Of a stretch of 64,000 nt of DNA, positions 54,409 through 62,957 are shown piece after piece; the stretch's first letter is position 1; every line of letters starts with the position of its first letter. The position numbers were made by a program, and so were the translations under genes. Under the pieces are notes generated by a model that did no database searches, was not told the DNA's origin, and worked only from the letters and a program-made list of their open reading frames with translations. Source of the DNA: Candidatus Heimdallarchaeota archaeon (GTDB taxonomy: Archaea > Asgardarchaeota > Heimdallarchaeia > JABLTI01); the NCBI GenBank assembly GCA_019894765.1, contig JAGXNT010000095.1, positions 62,001-126,000 on the forward strand, given 5' to 3'.

Positions 54409-55749
54409 TTGCTGGAATTCAAAACAGAGGATGTTGACAAAAGGAAGCCTAATTCACTTTTCTCAAGAAGACTTCTAAGATTGTATCTGACAACAAGCAT
54501 TTTCAGTTTTGGTTATAATTTCGTTACTACTGCCGAATATGTTAATTTTAGACAAATTATGATCCAAATTGAATTAACTAGTTCCACTAAAATTTCCATA
54601 CTTCTCATGTGTTCACTCTTTGCCTTGTGCTTAGGAACAATTATTGGAGGAACAATTAGTGATTCGCTTAGAACTAGATTTGGGCATAGAGCACCACTAA
54701 TATTACTTGGGGGATTAGTAGGTTCATTATTATTCTTGTTAATTCCATTGGTTCCACTTTTGGGAAATAACTGGAACTTGAAATATGCATTTTTACTTTT
54801 GATTTTTATTCCAGCACATATTTTTATTGGAATTGCTTTTGCACCTTGGCTTGCGCTAGTTTCCGATCTTTTCAAAAAAGAAGAAAGAATAGGTGCTGGT
54901 GTCGCAATTAATATCCTTAGTGCTATTGGTGCAGCTATTGCAGTTTTAATTTTTTCAAGATTAATTGAATCGGGATTATCTTGGATTATTTGGATTATAA
55001 CGGGATTAATTTTTGGGAGCTCGGTTATAATTACTGTTTTACTAATGCCAAAGAATAATCCTGATTATGAACCAATTGGAAAAACTAAAGATATCTTGAA
55101 AATACCAGCGGTAATTTGGAAATATGGGGGAAAACCTTGGATCCTATTATTGCTAACTAGTACTTTCTGGGCTTTTAGCTCACATCTTGTTGAGACAGGG
55201 ATAGTTGATTCATTAATTGAGCGTTTCAGCATTTCTGATACGAAAGCATCTCTAACTAGCAATATTTTGATGGGAGTCTACATTGTTATTTTGTTAGTTC
55301 CAGTTATTTTGATGATAAATAGAATCGGAAAAATTCGAGCCAGTATTCTAGCGAGTATTTTTTATGGAATCTTCTGTATGCTTCTTTCGACTATGATTCA
55401 ATTCCAATCTATTTATTACATTGTATTAATTGGTGGGTTGGGAAATATTATGTTAAGTACTCTGCAAATTGCTTTACCTGCAGATATAGCGCCAAGAGGA
55501 CGCGAAGCTAGTTTTATGGGAGTTTTCTTTGTTTTTGGATCAATTGTTAAACCTTTTGCAACTTTAATACAGGGAGTAGTTCTTGAAGGAAGTGAACGCA
55601 ATATTTCATTAAGTCAATTTGGCGGATATCCTTGGGTATTTCTAATTGCTGGCATAAGCAGTTTTTGTTCAATATTTCTGCTTTTACTTATTATGAACAA
55701 AAGAAAATCTGACATAAAGGAAAATATTGCAGTACCTACTAACATGTGA
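54409..55749 (+). CDS. MFS transporter
   Basis: The 446-residue product has about 12 membrane helices and the motif A loop GGTISDSLRTRFGHRAP after helix 2. Helix-rich halves are joined by a cytosolic loop near residue 220 (PIGKTKDILKIP). It is similar in layout to the MFS protein at 44235, so the two may be paralogs. The start is taken as TTG at 54409, with only AGTGA near as ribosome site. The substrate cannot be told. Confidence 0.87.
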   Translation: MLEFKTEDVDKRKPNSLFSRRLLRLYLTTSIFSFGYNFVTTAEYVNFRQIMIQIELTSSTKISILLMCSLFALCLGTIIGGTISDSLRTRFGHRAPLILLGGLVGSLLFLLIPLVPLLGNNWNLKYAFLLLIFIPAHIFIGIAFAPWLALVSDLFKKEERIGAGVAINILSAIGAAIAVLIFSRLIESGLSWIIWIITGLIFGSSVIITVLLMPKNNPDYEPIGKTKDILKIPAVIWKYGGKPWILLLLTSTFWAFSSHLVETGIVDSLIERFSISDTKASLTSNILMGVYIVILLVPVILMINRIGKIRASILASIFYGIFCMLLSTMIQFQSIYYIVLIGGLGNIMLSTLQIALPADIAPRGREASFMGVFFVFGSIVKPFATLIQGVVLEGSERNISLSQFGGYPWVFLIAGISSFCSIFLLLLIMNKRKSDIKENIAVPTNM

Positions 55750-55799
55750 CATGAAATCAAAAATAAAGAAAAATATAAGGTAAATAACCTCATGTGTTT

Positions 55800-56894
55800 T
55801 TATTTAGTAGTTACATGGTGACACTCAACAAAGTGAGTTGGAGAGATTTGTATTCTTGGTGGTTCTTCCTGTGTGCAAATAGATGTAGCAATTGGACATC
55901 TTGGATGGAAGTTACATCCGGGAGGTGGTGCTACTGGTGAAGGTGGATCTCCTTCAAGGAAGATTCTTTCTGGTTTTACTGTAGGATCAGGAATTGGAAT
56001 AGCTGAAATTAGTGCACGGGTGTAAGGATGTCGCATGTCTTCAAAGACTTCCTCTACAGAACCAACCTCTACAAGTCTACCTAGATACATTACACAGACG
56101 ATATCAGAAATCATACGAATAACTGATAAGTCATGAGCAATGAAGATATAAGCTAAGTTGAATTCACGTTGTAAATTTCTTAGTAACATTAAAACTGCTG
56201 CTCTTACAGATACATCGAGAGCTGACACTGGTTCGTCAAGAATAACAAAACGTGGGTTCAAAGCTAATGCTCGCGCAATACCTACACGTTGTTTTTGACC
56301 ACCAGAGAACTCGTGTGGGAATCTAAATGCGTGGTGAATCATTAAACCTACTTTTTCCATTAATTCAATTGTTCTAATTTTTAATTCATCGCCAGAAGCA
56401 ACATCATGAATTAATAATGGTTCTGAAATAATGTCAAAAGCAGTCATTCTAGGATTCAAAGAAGCAGAGGGATCTTGAAAGACAATTTGCATTTGTCGTC
56501 TCATTTCTCGTAATTCTCTTCTATCCAAAGAAGTTAAATCAATCATTTCTTCATTTTCATTTTTGAAGAAAACATGACCGGATGTTGGTTCTAATAATAG
56601 AAGAATCGATCTTGCAGCTGTGGATTTTCCACAACCGGATTCACCGACAATACCGACAGTTTCACCCTTTCTTACATTAAATGATATGCCATCTACTGCT
56701 TTTAAGAAAATAGGAGTACGATTGAATAAAAGACCTCCACCAGCTACTAGAAAGTGTTTCTTCAAATTTCTTATAGCTACTAGCAGTTCGGGGTCGTCAG
56801 GTATTTCATATATTTCGTCTTCCGCATCTGCCTTTGGTTCTTTGTATAAACCCATTCTTTGCTTTACGCGGTCCCAGAATGAAAATTCACTCAT
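55800..56894 (-). CDS. oligopeptide ABC transporter ATP-binding protein, OppF/DppF type
   Basis: The 364-residue ATPase has Walker A GESGCGKST, Q-loop MQIVFQDPSASLNPRM, signature HEFSGGQKQRVGIARALAL, Walker B FVILDEPVSALDV and the H-loop. The C-terminal oligo_HPY extension is complete (RIFLEGDPPSPVAPPPGCNF with cysteine-bearing HPRCP and CTQEE). It would power peptide or sugar import at the membrane. No permease, binding protein or OppD is in the window. The ATG at 56894 follows GTGATC; a GTG at 56903 is an alternative. Confidence 0.93.
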   Translation of the reverse strand: MSEFSFWDRVKQRMGLYKEPKADAEDEIYEIPDDPELLVAIRNLKKHFLVAGGGLLFNRTPIFLKAVDGISFNVRKGETVGIVGESGCGKSTAARSILLLLEPTSGHVFFKNENEEMIDLTSLDRRELREMRRQMQIVFQDPSASLNPRMTAFDIISEPLLIHDVASGDELKIRTIELMEKVGLMIHHAFRFPHEFSGGQKQRVGIARALALNPRFVILDEPVSALDVSVRAAVLMLLRNLQREFNLAYIFIAHDLSVIRMISDIVCVMYLGRLVEVGSVEEVFEDMRHPYTRALISAIPIPDPTVKPERIFLEGDPPSPVAPPPGCNFHPRCPIATSICTQEEPPRIQISPTHFVECHHVTTK

Positions 56895-57234
56895 TTTGAT
56901 CACTCTTTACTTTTACTACTGAACTAAACTACATTATCTATCTTCTATATATAGTTTAACATGATACACCAATATATTGTTCAAATAGTCAGTTTCCGTT
57001 GTTAAACAAGACTCTTTCACAAAAATAGTTTATAATATTTCTGTTCATTGTGTTTTTTCCTTTTTATGTGAATAGGAGTAGAAAATTCGATTTTTTTCAA
57101 AATAAAAAGTATTAAAATACCATTCACCCTTAGTACTATTAGAAAAATTTTTGCTTTCAATAAATGTATAGTCGTTTATTAAGGTTTAAATTGTTGTTTG
57201 GATTAAGTTACTAGTAGAGGAGAAATCGAATACT
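56895..57234. other. divergent intergenic region between oppF-like gene and vps23
   Basis: This AT-rich stretch of about 340 bases has a TATA-like ACTATATATAG near 56946-56955 (minus) for the ABC gene. A TATA-like GTTTAAAT at 57184-57191 (plus) suits the ESCRT cluster and would give a leader of about 20 bases that contains GAGGAG. No small gene or RNA is recognised between them. Confidence 0.45.
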
Positions 57235-57996
57235 TTGTCGCGAAATAAAATTAATGACTTGGCATTAGCCAGAGAAACACAATTAATGTTTACTTACACA
57301 GAAGGATTCAGTCCTATAGGAAGTGAACTTAATCGGTGGAAAGGTGAAATTCTTGTCAAGACACCTCAAGGAGAACGAGCAATACCAGTTGAAGTATTAG
57401 TTCCACTAAAATATCCGGAATATCCACCGAAAGTGATGGTTCTTGAGAAGAGCATTCAGCACCCAAATATTGAGAAGAATGGTAATGTATTGCTGAAAAT
57501 AACTCACGAGTGGAAACCTGATGTTCATGTTTATCAAGTAATTCATGCGTTACAGAACCTATTCAAAAAAGTTCCACCTCAGTTTTCTGATGCTGGTGGA
57601 GCAAAACCCCCAAAGCAAAAAGCAACTGTTCAATCAGTTGATACCGAAAGAACCGCAAATCAACAAAAAGTAATAGTCATAAATCAAACAATAACATCTT
57701 TGCAAGATAAAATTAAAGAAAAAGATGAAGAATTACGAAAACTACGAGCAGAATTAGTAAAGGGAACAAACGAGACAATTACGAGAGTAGAAGACATGGA
57801 TATGGTGCTACCAAAAGATAAAGTGAAAAGCGAGAAATTAATGATTCAAGCTAAAAGTGTAGCATTAGCAGATCTTCTATCCACTCTTGATGAGAAATTC
57901 AAAGATGGAGAAATCAGCCCAGTGGATTTCTCAAAACTTTACAGAAAATACACAAAAGAATTGTATTTAATTCATAAGGAATTAGAATCGAAATAA
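57235..57996 (+). CDS. vps23: ESCRT-I subunit Vps23/Tsg101-like (UEV, coiled coil, steadiness box)
   Basis: The 253-residue protein has the three-part Tsg101 design. Residues about 1-120 are an E2-like fold (GEILVKTPQGERAIPVEV, YPEYPPKVMV, SIQHPNIEKNGNVLL, HEWKPDVHVYQVI). In E2 enzymes the catalytic Cys lies just after the GNI/V stretch; here it is Leu, so this is a ubiquitin E2 variant (UEV) that binds and does not transfer ubiquitin. A coiled coil follows (about 145-185), then a steadiness box with AKSVALADLLSTLDEKFKDG near 205-225. Tsg101 recognises ubiquitinated cargo in ESCRT-I. The start is TTG at 57235 after GAGGAG (12 bases). It heads the ESCRT cluster. Confidence 0.92.
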   Translation: MSRNKINDLALARETQLMFTYTEGFSPIGSELNRWKGEILVKTPQGERAIPVEVLVPLKYPEYPPKVMVLEKSIQHPNIEKNGNVLLKITHEWKPDVHVYQVIHALQNLFKKVPPQFSDAGGAKPPKQKATVQSVDTERTANQQKVIVINQTITSLQDKIKEKDEELRKLRAELVKGTNETITRVEDMDMVLPKDKVKSEKLMIQAKSVALADLLSTLDEKFKDGEISPVDFSKLYRKYTKELYLIHKELESK

Positions 57997-58011
57997 TAAG
58001 AGGAAGTAAAA

Positions 58012-58650
58012 ATGTCATATTCGTCTAAAAACAAATCACAAGTAGAATTGGAAGCAGAATTATTTTCATGCATTGCAACCATCGATAATCTAAGTCAAGG
58101 TTTTGCAGATGGAATTTTAGATCCGGGAATGTATCGTCGACAACTAAGAGCATTAATAAGAGATGCATTTAAGGCACGTTTTCAACTACAAAAGTTAGGT
58201 TTTAATTTGGAAGGTTTTCTGGCTCGAGAGAGTATTGTGCAGAAATATCCATATGGTGCAGAAAAACTTCGATTTGCTGAAGGAGTTGCCCCAATTCCGA
58301 TTGATGAAACTGTAGAAACAATAGCTATGCCATTTGCTTCAATGAAAAATCTACCTGCGAAAAGTGCAGATTTTGTTGCAGCAGCTATAGAACTAATAGA
58401 TTTATTGAGACTTGGTTCCGTCGCTCGAGTTGAACTAATAGTTCCAAATCTTGATGATATGGAAGCAATTCTAATTGATTTCCCAGGCTACGGCAAAGAT
58501 TCCGAAGTTGTCGAAGAAATGAACAATTGGAAAGAAATGCTTGCAGCAAAACCACCTGATGAGGTCCTAGAAGAAGGGCTAATTAAACGATTAGAATTTG
58601 AAGCTGTAAGATGGTTAAATGGATTCAGACGATCATTAAGAAATCCATAA
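58012..58650 (+). CDS. vps28: ESCRT-I subunit Vps28-like
   Basis: The 212-residue helical protein aligns with eukaryotic Vps28 in both halves. The N-terminal core has AELFSCIATIDNLSQGFADG and MYRRQLRALIRDAFKARFQL. The C-terminal four-helix bundle has a FVAAAIELIDLLRLG start, VARVELIVPNLDDMEAIL, the Trp-bearing NNWKEML and the final EFEAVRWLNGFRRSL. In eukaryotes the N-part binds Vps23 and the C-part binds ESCRT-II. The ATG at 58012 has GAGGAAGT upstream. It lies 15 bases after vps23. Confidence 0.92.
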   Translation: MSYSSKNKSQVELEAELFSCIATIDNLSQGFADGILDPGMYRRQLRALIRDAFKARFQLQKLGFNLEGFLARESIVQKYPYGAEKLRFAEGVAPIPIDETVETIAMPFASMKNLPAKSADFVAAAIELIDLLRLGSVARVELIVPNLDDMEAILIDFPGYGKDSEVVEEMNNWKEMLAAKPPDEVLEEGLIKRLEFEAVRWLNGFRRSLRNP

Positions 58651-58718
58651 ACTATTTTCCTTCATTCCTTTACTTCAAAGTATTTGAAAAATCTAAGAGC
58701 TATTAAGAGGTAATGCAC

Positions 58719-59021
58719 ATGCGCGGAAATCCTGTAGCATACAGAAATTTAAACCGACATTTACGAGAAATATTAAACTATCTCGAGATAGCTTTAGATG
58801 CAGATTTCGTTTTAGAAGAATTGAATTCCGCAATTTATGAGTGTGAAAAAACATTTGGAAAAAGACATCATTGTACCATTCAACTCCGAAATCAAATGAA
58901 GGATTTATATAAAAAATACATAGAAAGAAAAGCTTTACCTTTAGAGGAAAAAGATGAGAAAAAGCTTCAAAGTAAAATTAATGAGTTATTAAAGAAGTAT
59001 TATCAAAATACTCCGAAATAG
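58719..59021 (+). CDS. small helical protein inside the ESCRT cluster, unknown
   Basis: The 100-residue product is highly charged and helical: an N-terminal part with LNRHLREILNYLEIALDADF, a middle CEKTFGKRHHCTIQLRNQM and a Lys-rich end. It has the size expected for an ESCRT-I helper such as a Vps37- or Mvb12-like piece, but no sequence match is claimed. The ATG at 58719 is preferred, about eight bases after AAGAGGT; an ATG at 58713 is too close. It sits between vps28 and vps22 on the same strand. Confidence 0.7.
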   Translation: MRGNPVAYRNLNRHLREILNYLEIALDADFVLEELNSAIYECEKTFGKRHHCTIQLRNQMKDLYKKYIERKALPLEEKDEKKLQSKINELLKKYYQNTPK

Positions 59022-59090
59022 ATAGTAAAATAATTCGAAACGTTATAATTAGAATTCGTCCTAAAAAATCCTAGTGAGGTAAGAAGAATC

Positions 59091-59816
59091 ATGGGTTTAA
59101 GAGATATAGAAAAGAAAATTAGAATAAAATCTGCATACAAAACAAAAGAAGCCGAATTAATGATAACAGATCTAGAACGTATGTTAGAAAATATACGAGA
59201 GCTTCATACTCAACTAAAGAAATTTGAGAAGAAATGGAAGAAGGATATAGAGAAAAACAAAGATTCCTATGAGAAATTAGTTGAACTTAGACAAGAATTA
59301 GGATTACCAAATGAATTAGGAATTTATGAATGGAAAGAAAGCGCAACATTTTGGGATAAAGTAGGCGGTGGAGATTTCTTCGAACGACTTGGTGTAGAAA
59401 TTTTGGAAAGAGCCAAAGAAATTCAAGAATATACAGGTGGATTAATGACACTTGGTGAAGTTGTTTTACTGGTAAACAAAGGTCGTCCTGGAAAGATTAT
59501 CCCAGCAAAAGATGTTGTAGAAGCAATTGAAAAATTAACCAACGCAAAACTCATTCCTAAACCAAAAGAATTGAAGAGTGGAGTAGTTCTGGTAGAATTT
59601 ATCCCAGCAAATCTTTCTGATGATCAAGAGGAAGTCCTTGCTCTCTCAACTAGAAAAGGATGGATTTCCATGGAAGAACTTATGCTGAAGACGCGATGGA
59701 CACAAGAGAGATGTGATCGTGTGCTTGAATCTATGAGAGATGCTGGTATTGCTAGAGTAGACGCAAGTTATGCAGAAGGCAAGAAATATTACTTCCCCGG
59801 TTTAGGTGGAAGATAA
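59091..59816 (+). CDS. vps22: ESCRT-II subunit Vps22/SNF8-like (EAP30 domain)
   Basis: The 241-residue protein matches SNF8 over its whole length. It has an N-terminal helix pair (LQ-like ELHTQLKKFEKKWKKDIEKN), then FWDKVGGGDFFERLGVEI, the EAP30 core IQEYTGGLMTLGEVVLLVNK, and two winged helices (DVVEAIEKLTNAKLIPKP; STRKGWISMEELMLKTRWTQ then RVLESMRDAGIARVD). A C-terminal KKYYFPGL mirrors the HYWLPAL end of SNF8. ESCRT-II bridges ESCRT-I and ESCRT-III. The ATG at 59091 follows GTGAGGT. The cluster ends with a hairpin terminator at 59841. Vps25 is not in the window. Confidence 0.94.
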   Translation: MGLRDIEKKIRIKSAYKTKEAELMITDLERMLENIRELHTQLKKFEKKWKKDIEKNKDSYEKLVELRQELGLPNELGIYEWKESATFWDKVGGGDFFERLGVEILERAKEIQEYTGGLMTLGEVVLLVNKGRPGKIIPAKDVVEAIEKLTNAKLIPKPKELKSGVVLVEFIPANLSDDQEEVLALSTRKGWISMEELMLKTRWTQERCDRVLESMRDAGIARVDASYAEGKKYYFPGLGGR

Positions 59817-59840
59817 GATACACACTTGAAAAATAGAAAT

Positions 59841-59864
59841 ATTATCAGCTTGATTGCTGATAAT
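59841..59864. terminator. strong hairpin ending the ESCRT cluster
   Basis: ATTATCAGC and GCTGATAAT form a 9-bp stem around a six-base loop, 25 bases after the vps22 stop. On the plus strand TCTTATTTTTATT follows, and on the minus strand ATTTCTATTTTT follows, so it can serve the convergent 451-residue gene too. Confidence 0.75.
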
Positions 59865-59872
59865 TCTTATTT

Positions 59873-61228
59873 TTATTCATTATTAAGTTCATCAGTGAAT
59901 TCTATTGTCTTCGGTTTTTTCTTCTTCTTTTTTACCGGTTTTTCCTTGACCTCTTTCTCAAATGAAATTTCTTTTGGTGCTTCTTCTTCTACCACTTTGT
60001 CTTTATCTAAATCCTTTCTAAATTGGATTCCTTCCATAACATAAGCGTAAACTAAGAATCCAGATATAGCAATAAGAATTGTAACTCCTATACCGATTTT
60101 CCAAGGCATCAGATAATTTGTTAATCGACCCATTGCACGCATTTCTTCTATCCAAGTGTAATAAGAAACCTTGGGATCTCCATTATGAGTACATAATCCT
60201 GCAGTGCTATGAGGTTCCAACAAAGGTGAATAAATCAAGCTAAGATAACCAGTAGGATAATCATAGATTTGATACCAACAGATAAACTCTAAATCGTTTT
60301 CGTAATTTTCAATGACGTTGAAAAGGTATCGAACAAATTCCCCTTGATATGCAGGGGATCCTCCATGACGACTGTCTGAGATAGTATAAATATTAGTAAT
60401 TGCGAAATTCTTAGAAGTTAGACTTGTGAAGTCTGTAAATCGTTCAAGAACTTCTGTTTCATTAAGAAAAGCAAGTCTGCCAATATCATCTGTGAAAATT
60501 CTACAAGAAAGCCCATAGATATCACATGTATTATCGAAACGGCTGATAATTGGTTCAATATTTTCAATATCAAAAACAGGTTGATATCGAAAGATGGTAA
60601 GAACTTGCGTATCACTGTAGTTTGTCTTCACGAATTCATACAATTGCTCACACAGATCAATATAATCATCAAGCATCACAGTGTTTGTTATACTTGAATC
60701 AGTATAATTGAACAATGATTCAAAGAAACCATTAACCTCAGTGCCGTAGCTAATATAATCTAAATCAATTATTTCCATTATATCAACAGTCAAATTACGC
60801 AGAGTATTAACAACAGCAGTATCATTAAACCGAGTAGCTGCTTCGCCAGGTGTATTGTAAGAAGTAAAACTGAATGGATAAGCAAACGTTGTGCTATTAC
60901 TATAAATCACATTAATAGCTAAGGAGGTATTCAACTGGGGATACTTTGACAAGTAAAATTCCTTCCACTCAATAATGGGTGTAAGTGTGTAATTTAAATG
61001 ATCCCAGCCATAATCTCGATGTTCTATTTGTGCTCCCATCTCTAAAGCTCTTTGATAACCAGCATCAATGAATTCTGTTGCACCGTTCAAACCGTTTATC
61101 ATAGAAAAACCAATTTTAACATTTTCACCATAGGCTTCAGTCTCGAATGTACCTACTGAAAATTGAGCGAATATTGGAAGAAGGAATAGAATGAGAATTG
61201 TAGAAACAGTAACTCGAGATCCTTTCAA
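59873..61228 (-). CDS. exported, membrane-anchored protein with a glycosidase-like barrel
   Basis: The 451-residue product has a signal peptide (KGSRVTVSTILILFLLPIFA), a large outer domain that reads like a TIM-barrel glycosidase (KIGFSMINGLNGATEF, YISYGTEVNGFFESL with an Asn/Glu pair where barrel hydrolases keep a catalytic acid, NFAITNIYTISDS, FICWYQIYDYP), one membrane helix (IGIGVTILIAISGFLVYAYVM) and a Lys/Glu-rich cytosolic tail. The GH53-like resemblance is weak. The start is TTG at 61228 with AGGAG upstream. It follows a multi-pass gene by two bases, so the two are coupled. Confidence 0.65.
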   Translation of the reverse strand: MKGSRVTVSTILILFLLPIFAQFSVGTFETEAYGENVKIGFSMINGLNGATEFIDAGYQRALEMGAQIEHRDYGWDHLNYTLTPIIEWKEFYLSKYPQLNTSLAINVIYSNSTTFAYPFSFTSYNTPGEAATRFNDTAVVNTLRNLTVDIMEIIDLDYISYGTEVNGFFESLFNYTDSSITNTVMLDDYIDLCEQLYEFVKTNYSDTQVLTIFRYQPVFDIENIEPIISRFDNTCDIYGLSCRIFTDDIGRLAFLNETEVLERFTDFTSLTSKNFAITNIYTISDSRHGGSPAYQGEFVRYLFNVIENYENDLEFICWYQIYDYPTGYLSLIYSPLLEPHSTAGLCTHNGDPKVSYYTWIEEMRAMGRLTNYLMPWKIGIGVTILIAISGFLVYAYVMEGIQFRKDLDKDKVVEEEAPKEISFEKEVKEKPVKKKKKKPKTIEFTDELNNE

Positions 61229-61230
61229 GA

Positions 61231-62130
61231 TTAATCACTTCTCCTTCTTTGAGAGCTTTTACGAGAAGATGGTTTTGTGGTTGTAGTCTTCTTTTTCGGT
61301 TCTCTAGGAGTAAGATCAATAGTTCCAACTACTTTGCCTTTCTTCTTCTTTGTTTTTTGGGCACCAAGATCAAGTCTAGTTCCTCGAGTATCAATACGAG
61401 TTGTTTGCTTCATGCGGATAACAGAAGCCGTTATTATGAACATTGCAAAAATAATCACTAATTTAATGAGATCTTGCCATATAATGACCCTAAACATAAG
61501 ATCATATGCTATCCCGAGTGCAGCTCCGGAGAAAAGCTGTGTCCAAACTCCAGATTCGTTTTCCAATAAATCATAATCAGCTTTCGATAAAATCGTTACA
61601 AGAATTGATATGGCAACAAGAGCTGGTAGTGTCGCGAAAAAGAACAAATTGAAGAGATAAGTTTCAATAACTACGTTTATCGCTATAGCGAAAGAAAATC
61701 CTGCGAGGACATATAAAATGGATGGTCTGAATAAACCTAAATGTGGGCCATCAGCAGGATGGTCTTCAGTGTAATTTTCAAGATTTCGTTTAAGGAATAC
61801 TGCCACTAAGATGAAAAATGTTCCAAGAGCTATATACTTGAATACATTAATGTACCAATGATATCTGACTCTAAACAAGTCAAATGCAAGTCCAAACATG
61901 AAACCCACAAGGAGTACAGAATAGTTTTTCGCGTCTTCAGAAAATTCACCGCCAGCTCTTCCCAGTACTCGAGAGCATAATATACCACTTAGAACTAAAA
62001 CAATGAATGTAGGTATTAGTGCTTTTAGAAGTAAAAAATAAGATACAATAATATTAAATGCAAAACCCATTGCTACACCAGCAATTAATAACCAGATAAC
62101 GCCACCGTTCGGTCTTCTCAACTTCTTCAA
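61231..62130 (-). CDS. multi-pass membrane protein with basic C-terminal tail
   Basis: The 299-residue product has about eight hydrophobic segments in paired units (GFAFNIIVSYFLLLKALIPT; FSFAIAINVVIETYLFNLFF; GIAYDLMFRVIIWQD), suggesting internal duplication of a roughly 90-residue unit. The cytosolic end is very basic with Lys, Arg, Ser and Thr. No family recognised. The start is TTG at 62130, with a further TTG three codons on; AGGAT lies upstream. It is the first gene of a pair with the anchored surface protein. Confidence 0.65.
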   Translation of the reverse strand: MKKLRRPNGGVIWLLIAGVAMGFAFNIIVSYFLLLKALIPTFIVLVLSGILCSRVLGRAGGEFSEDAKNYSVLLVGFMFGLAFDLFRVRYHWYINVFKYIALGTFFILVAVFLKRNLENYTEDHPADGPHLGLFRPSILYVLAGFSFAIAINVVIETYLFNLFFFATLPALVAISILVTILSKADYDLLENESGVWTQLFSGAALGIAYDLMFRVIIWQDLIKLVIIFAMFIITASVIRMKQTTRIDTRGTRLDLGAQKTKKKKGKVVGTIDLTPREPKKKTTTTKPSSRKSSQRRRSD

Positions 62131-62345
62131 ATCCTGTTAGCTATTCATATTTCATAAAATCTAACCCAAAAAGATGGGATTAATAAATGAAACAATACTT
62201 TTTGAGCTTTTTAATTTCAATCTCTTCAGACTATATTCTCAATATGATTTGAGATATTTTATTCTTTCCATAATTTTTAACATATGACAATAAAGAAAAT
62301 AATCAATAAAATAAGAAGTGAAAATAAAAAAAAGTGAAAGAAAAG

Positions 62346-62642
62346 CTATTGCTTTTGTAATTCAACTTCTTTAGTAAAAGAATGGGATAATCCTTTTTGT
62401 AATCGAAAGACTAACTCGGTAGCTTCAGCGAAAGTTAATTTTATAGCATTAACCTGATTTGGATCAGCAAATTTTGTTAAAACAATTCGAACTGAACCAC
62501 TTGTTAACCAACGACCATCCTTAAGATATGGGTCTTCTATGAAGACCTGCATACTATTTGATCTCTGCTTATTGTAGAAATGAACGATGTCACAAATACG
62601 AGTTCCGTTATTTTGGAATGTGCTTTTTTGTTCTGTTGCCAT
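62346..62642 (-). CDS. hypothetical 98-residue protein
   Basis: The small alpha/beta protein has strands around RICDIVHFYN, MQVFIEDPYL and VRIVLTKF and a C-terminal helix (TFAEATELVFRLQ). It is cytosolic with no motif known to me. An ATG at 62642 is preferred over a TTG at 62651. It lies just before the tRNA-Ser gene (both minus). Confidence 0.5.
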   Translation of the reverse strand: MATEQKSTFQNNGTRICDIVHFYNKQRSNSMQVFIEDPYLKDGRWLTSGSVRIVLTKFADPNQVNAIKLTFAEATELVFRLQKGLSHSFTKEVELQKQ

Positions 62643-62758
62643 ATATATCAACTCGAGAAAAATGTCCTACTTAATAATTCACTGTTATGTATTTAAAGAC
62701 CCAAATTAAAAGAAAAATGAGAAGAGATTATCGAAAGTATTGATAAGATGAGAAGAAA

Positions 62759-62877
62759 TGGTGCTGCGGACGAGATTCGAACTCGCGCGTGCTTTCACAC
62801 AATAGCTGACAAGCGATGAATCCTTCCGGAAACCATTATTTCCAGGCTATCGCCGTACCAGGCTCGGCCACCGCAGC
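62759..62877 (-). tRNA. tRNA-Ser(GGA) with a 32-base intron
   Basis: On the minus strand the 7-bp acceptor stem GCTGCGG/CCGCAGC closes the gene, with discriminator A (62762) and an encoded CCA (62761-62759). The D-arm is GCC...GGC, the anticodon stem is ATAGC/GCTAT, a long variable arm GTGTG-AAAG-CACGC marks a class II tRNA, and the T-arm has TTCGAAT. After removing the intron (62839-62808, between positions 37 and 38) the loop is CTGGAAA, anticodon GGA, for serine UCC/UCU codons. The intron site is the usual archaeal one; exact splice edges may be off by a base or two. Confidence 0.9.
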
Positions 62878-62957
62878 ATGTTTGGTATTTACTTCAGATT
62901 TACATCCGTTTTTTAGTTTTCCGCTAGGAATGATTTTAAGCCTTTCGCTGTTTTAAA

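Noticed and set aside
62805..62815. Reading the anticodon loop of the tRNA as TTG or GTC (Gln or Asp)
   Set aside because: The anticodon stem ATAGC/GCTAT pairs only across the intron, and the long variable arm demands a class II tRNA; GGA (Ser) fits all features.
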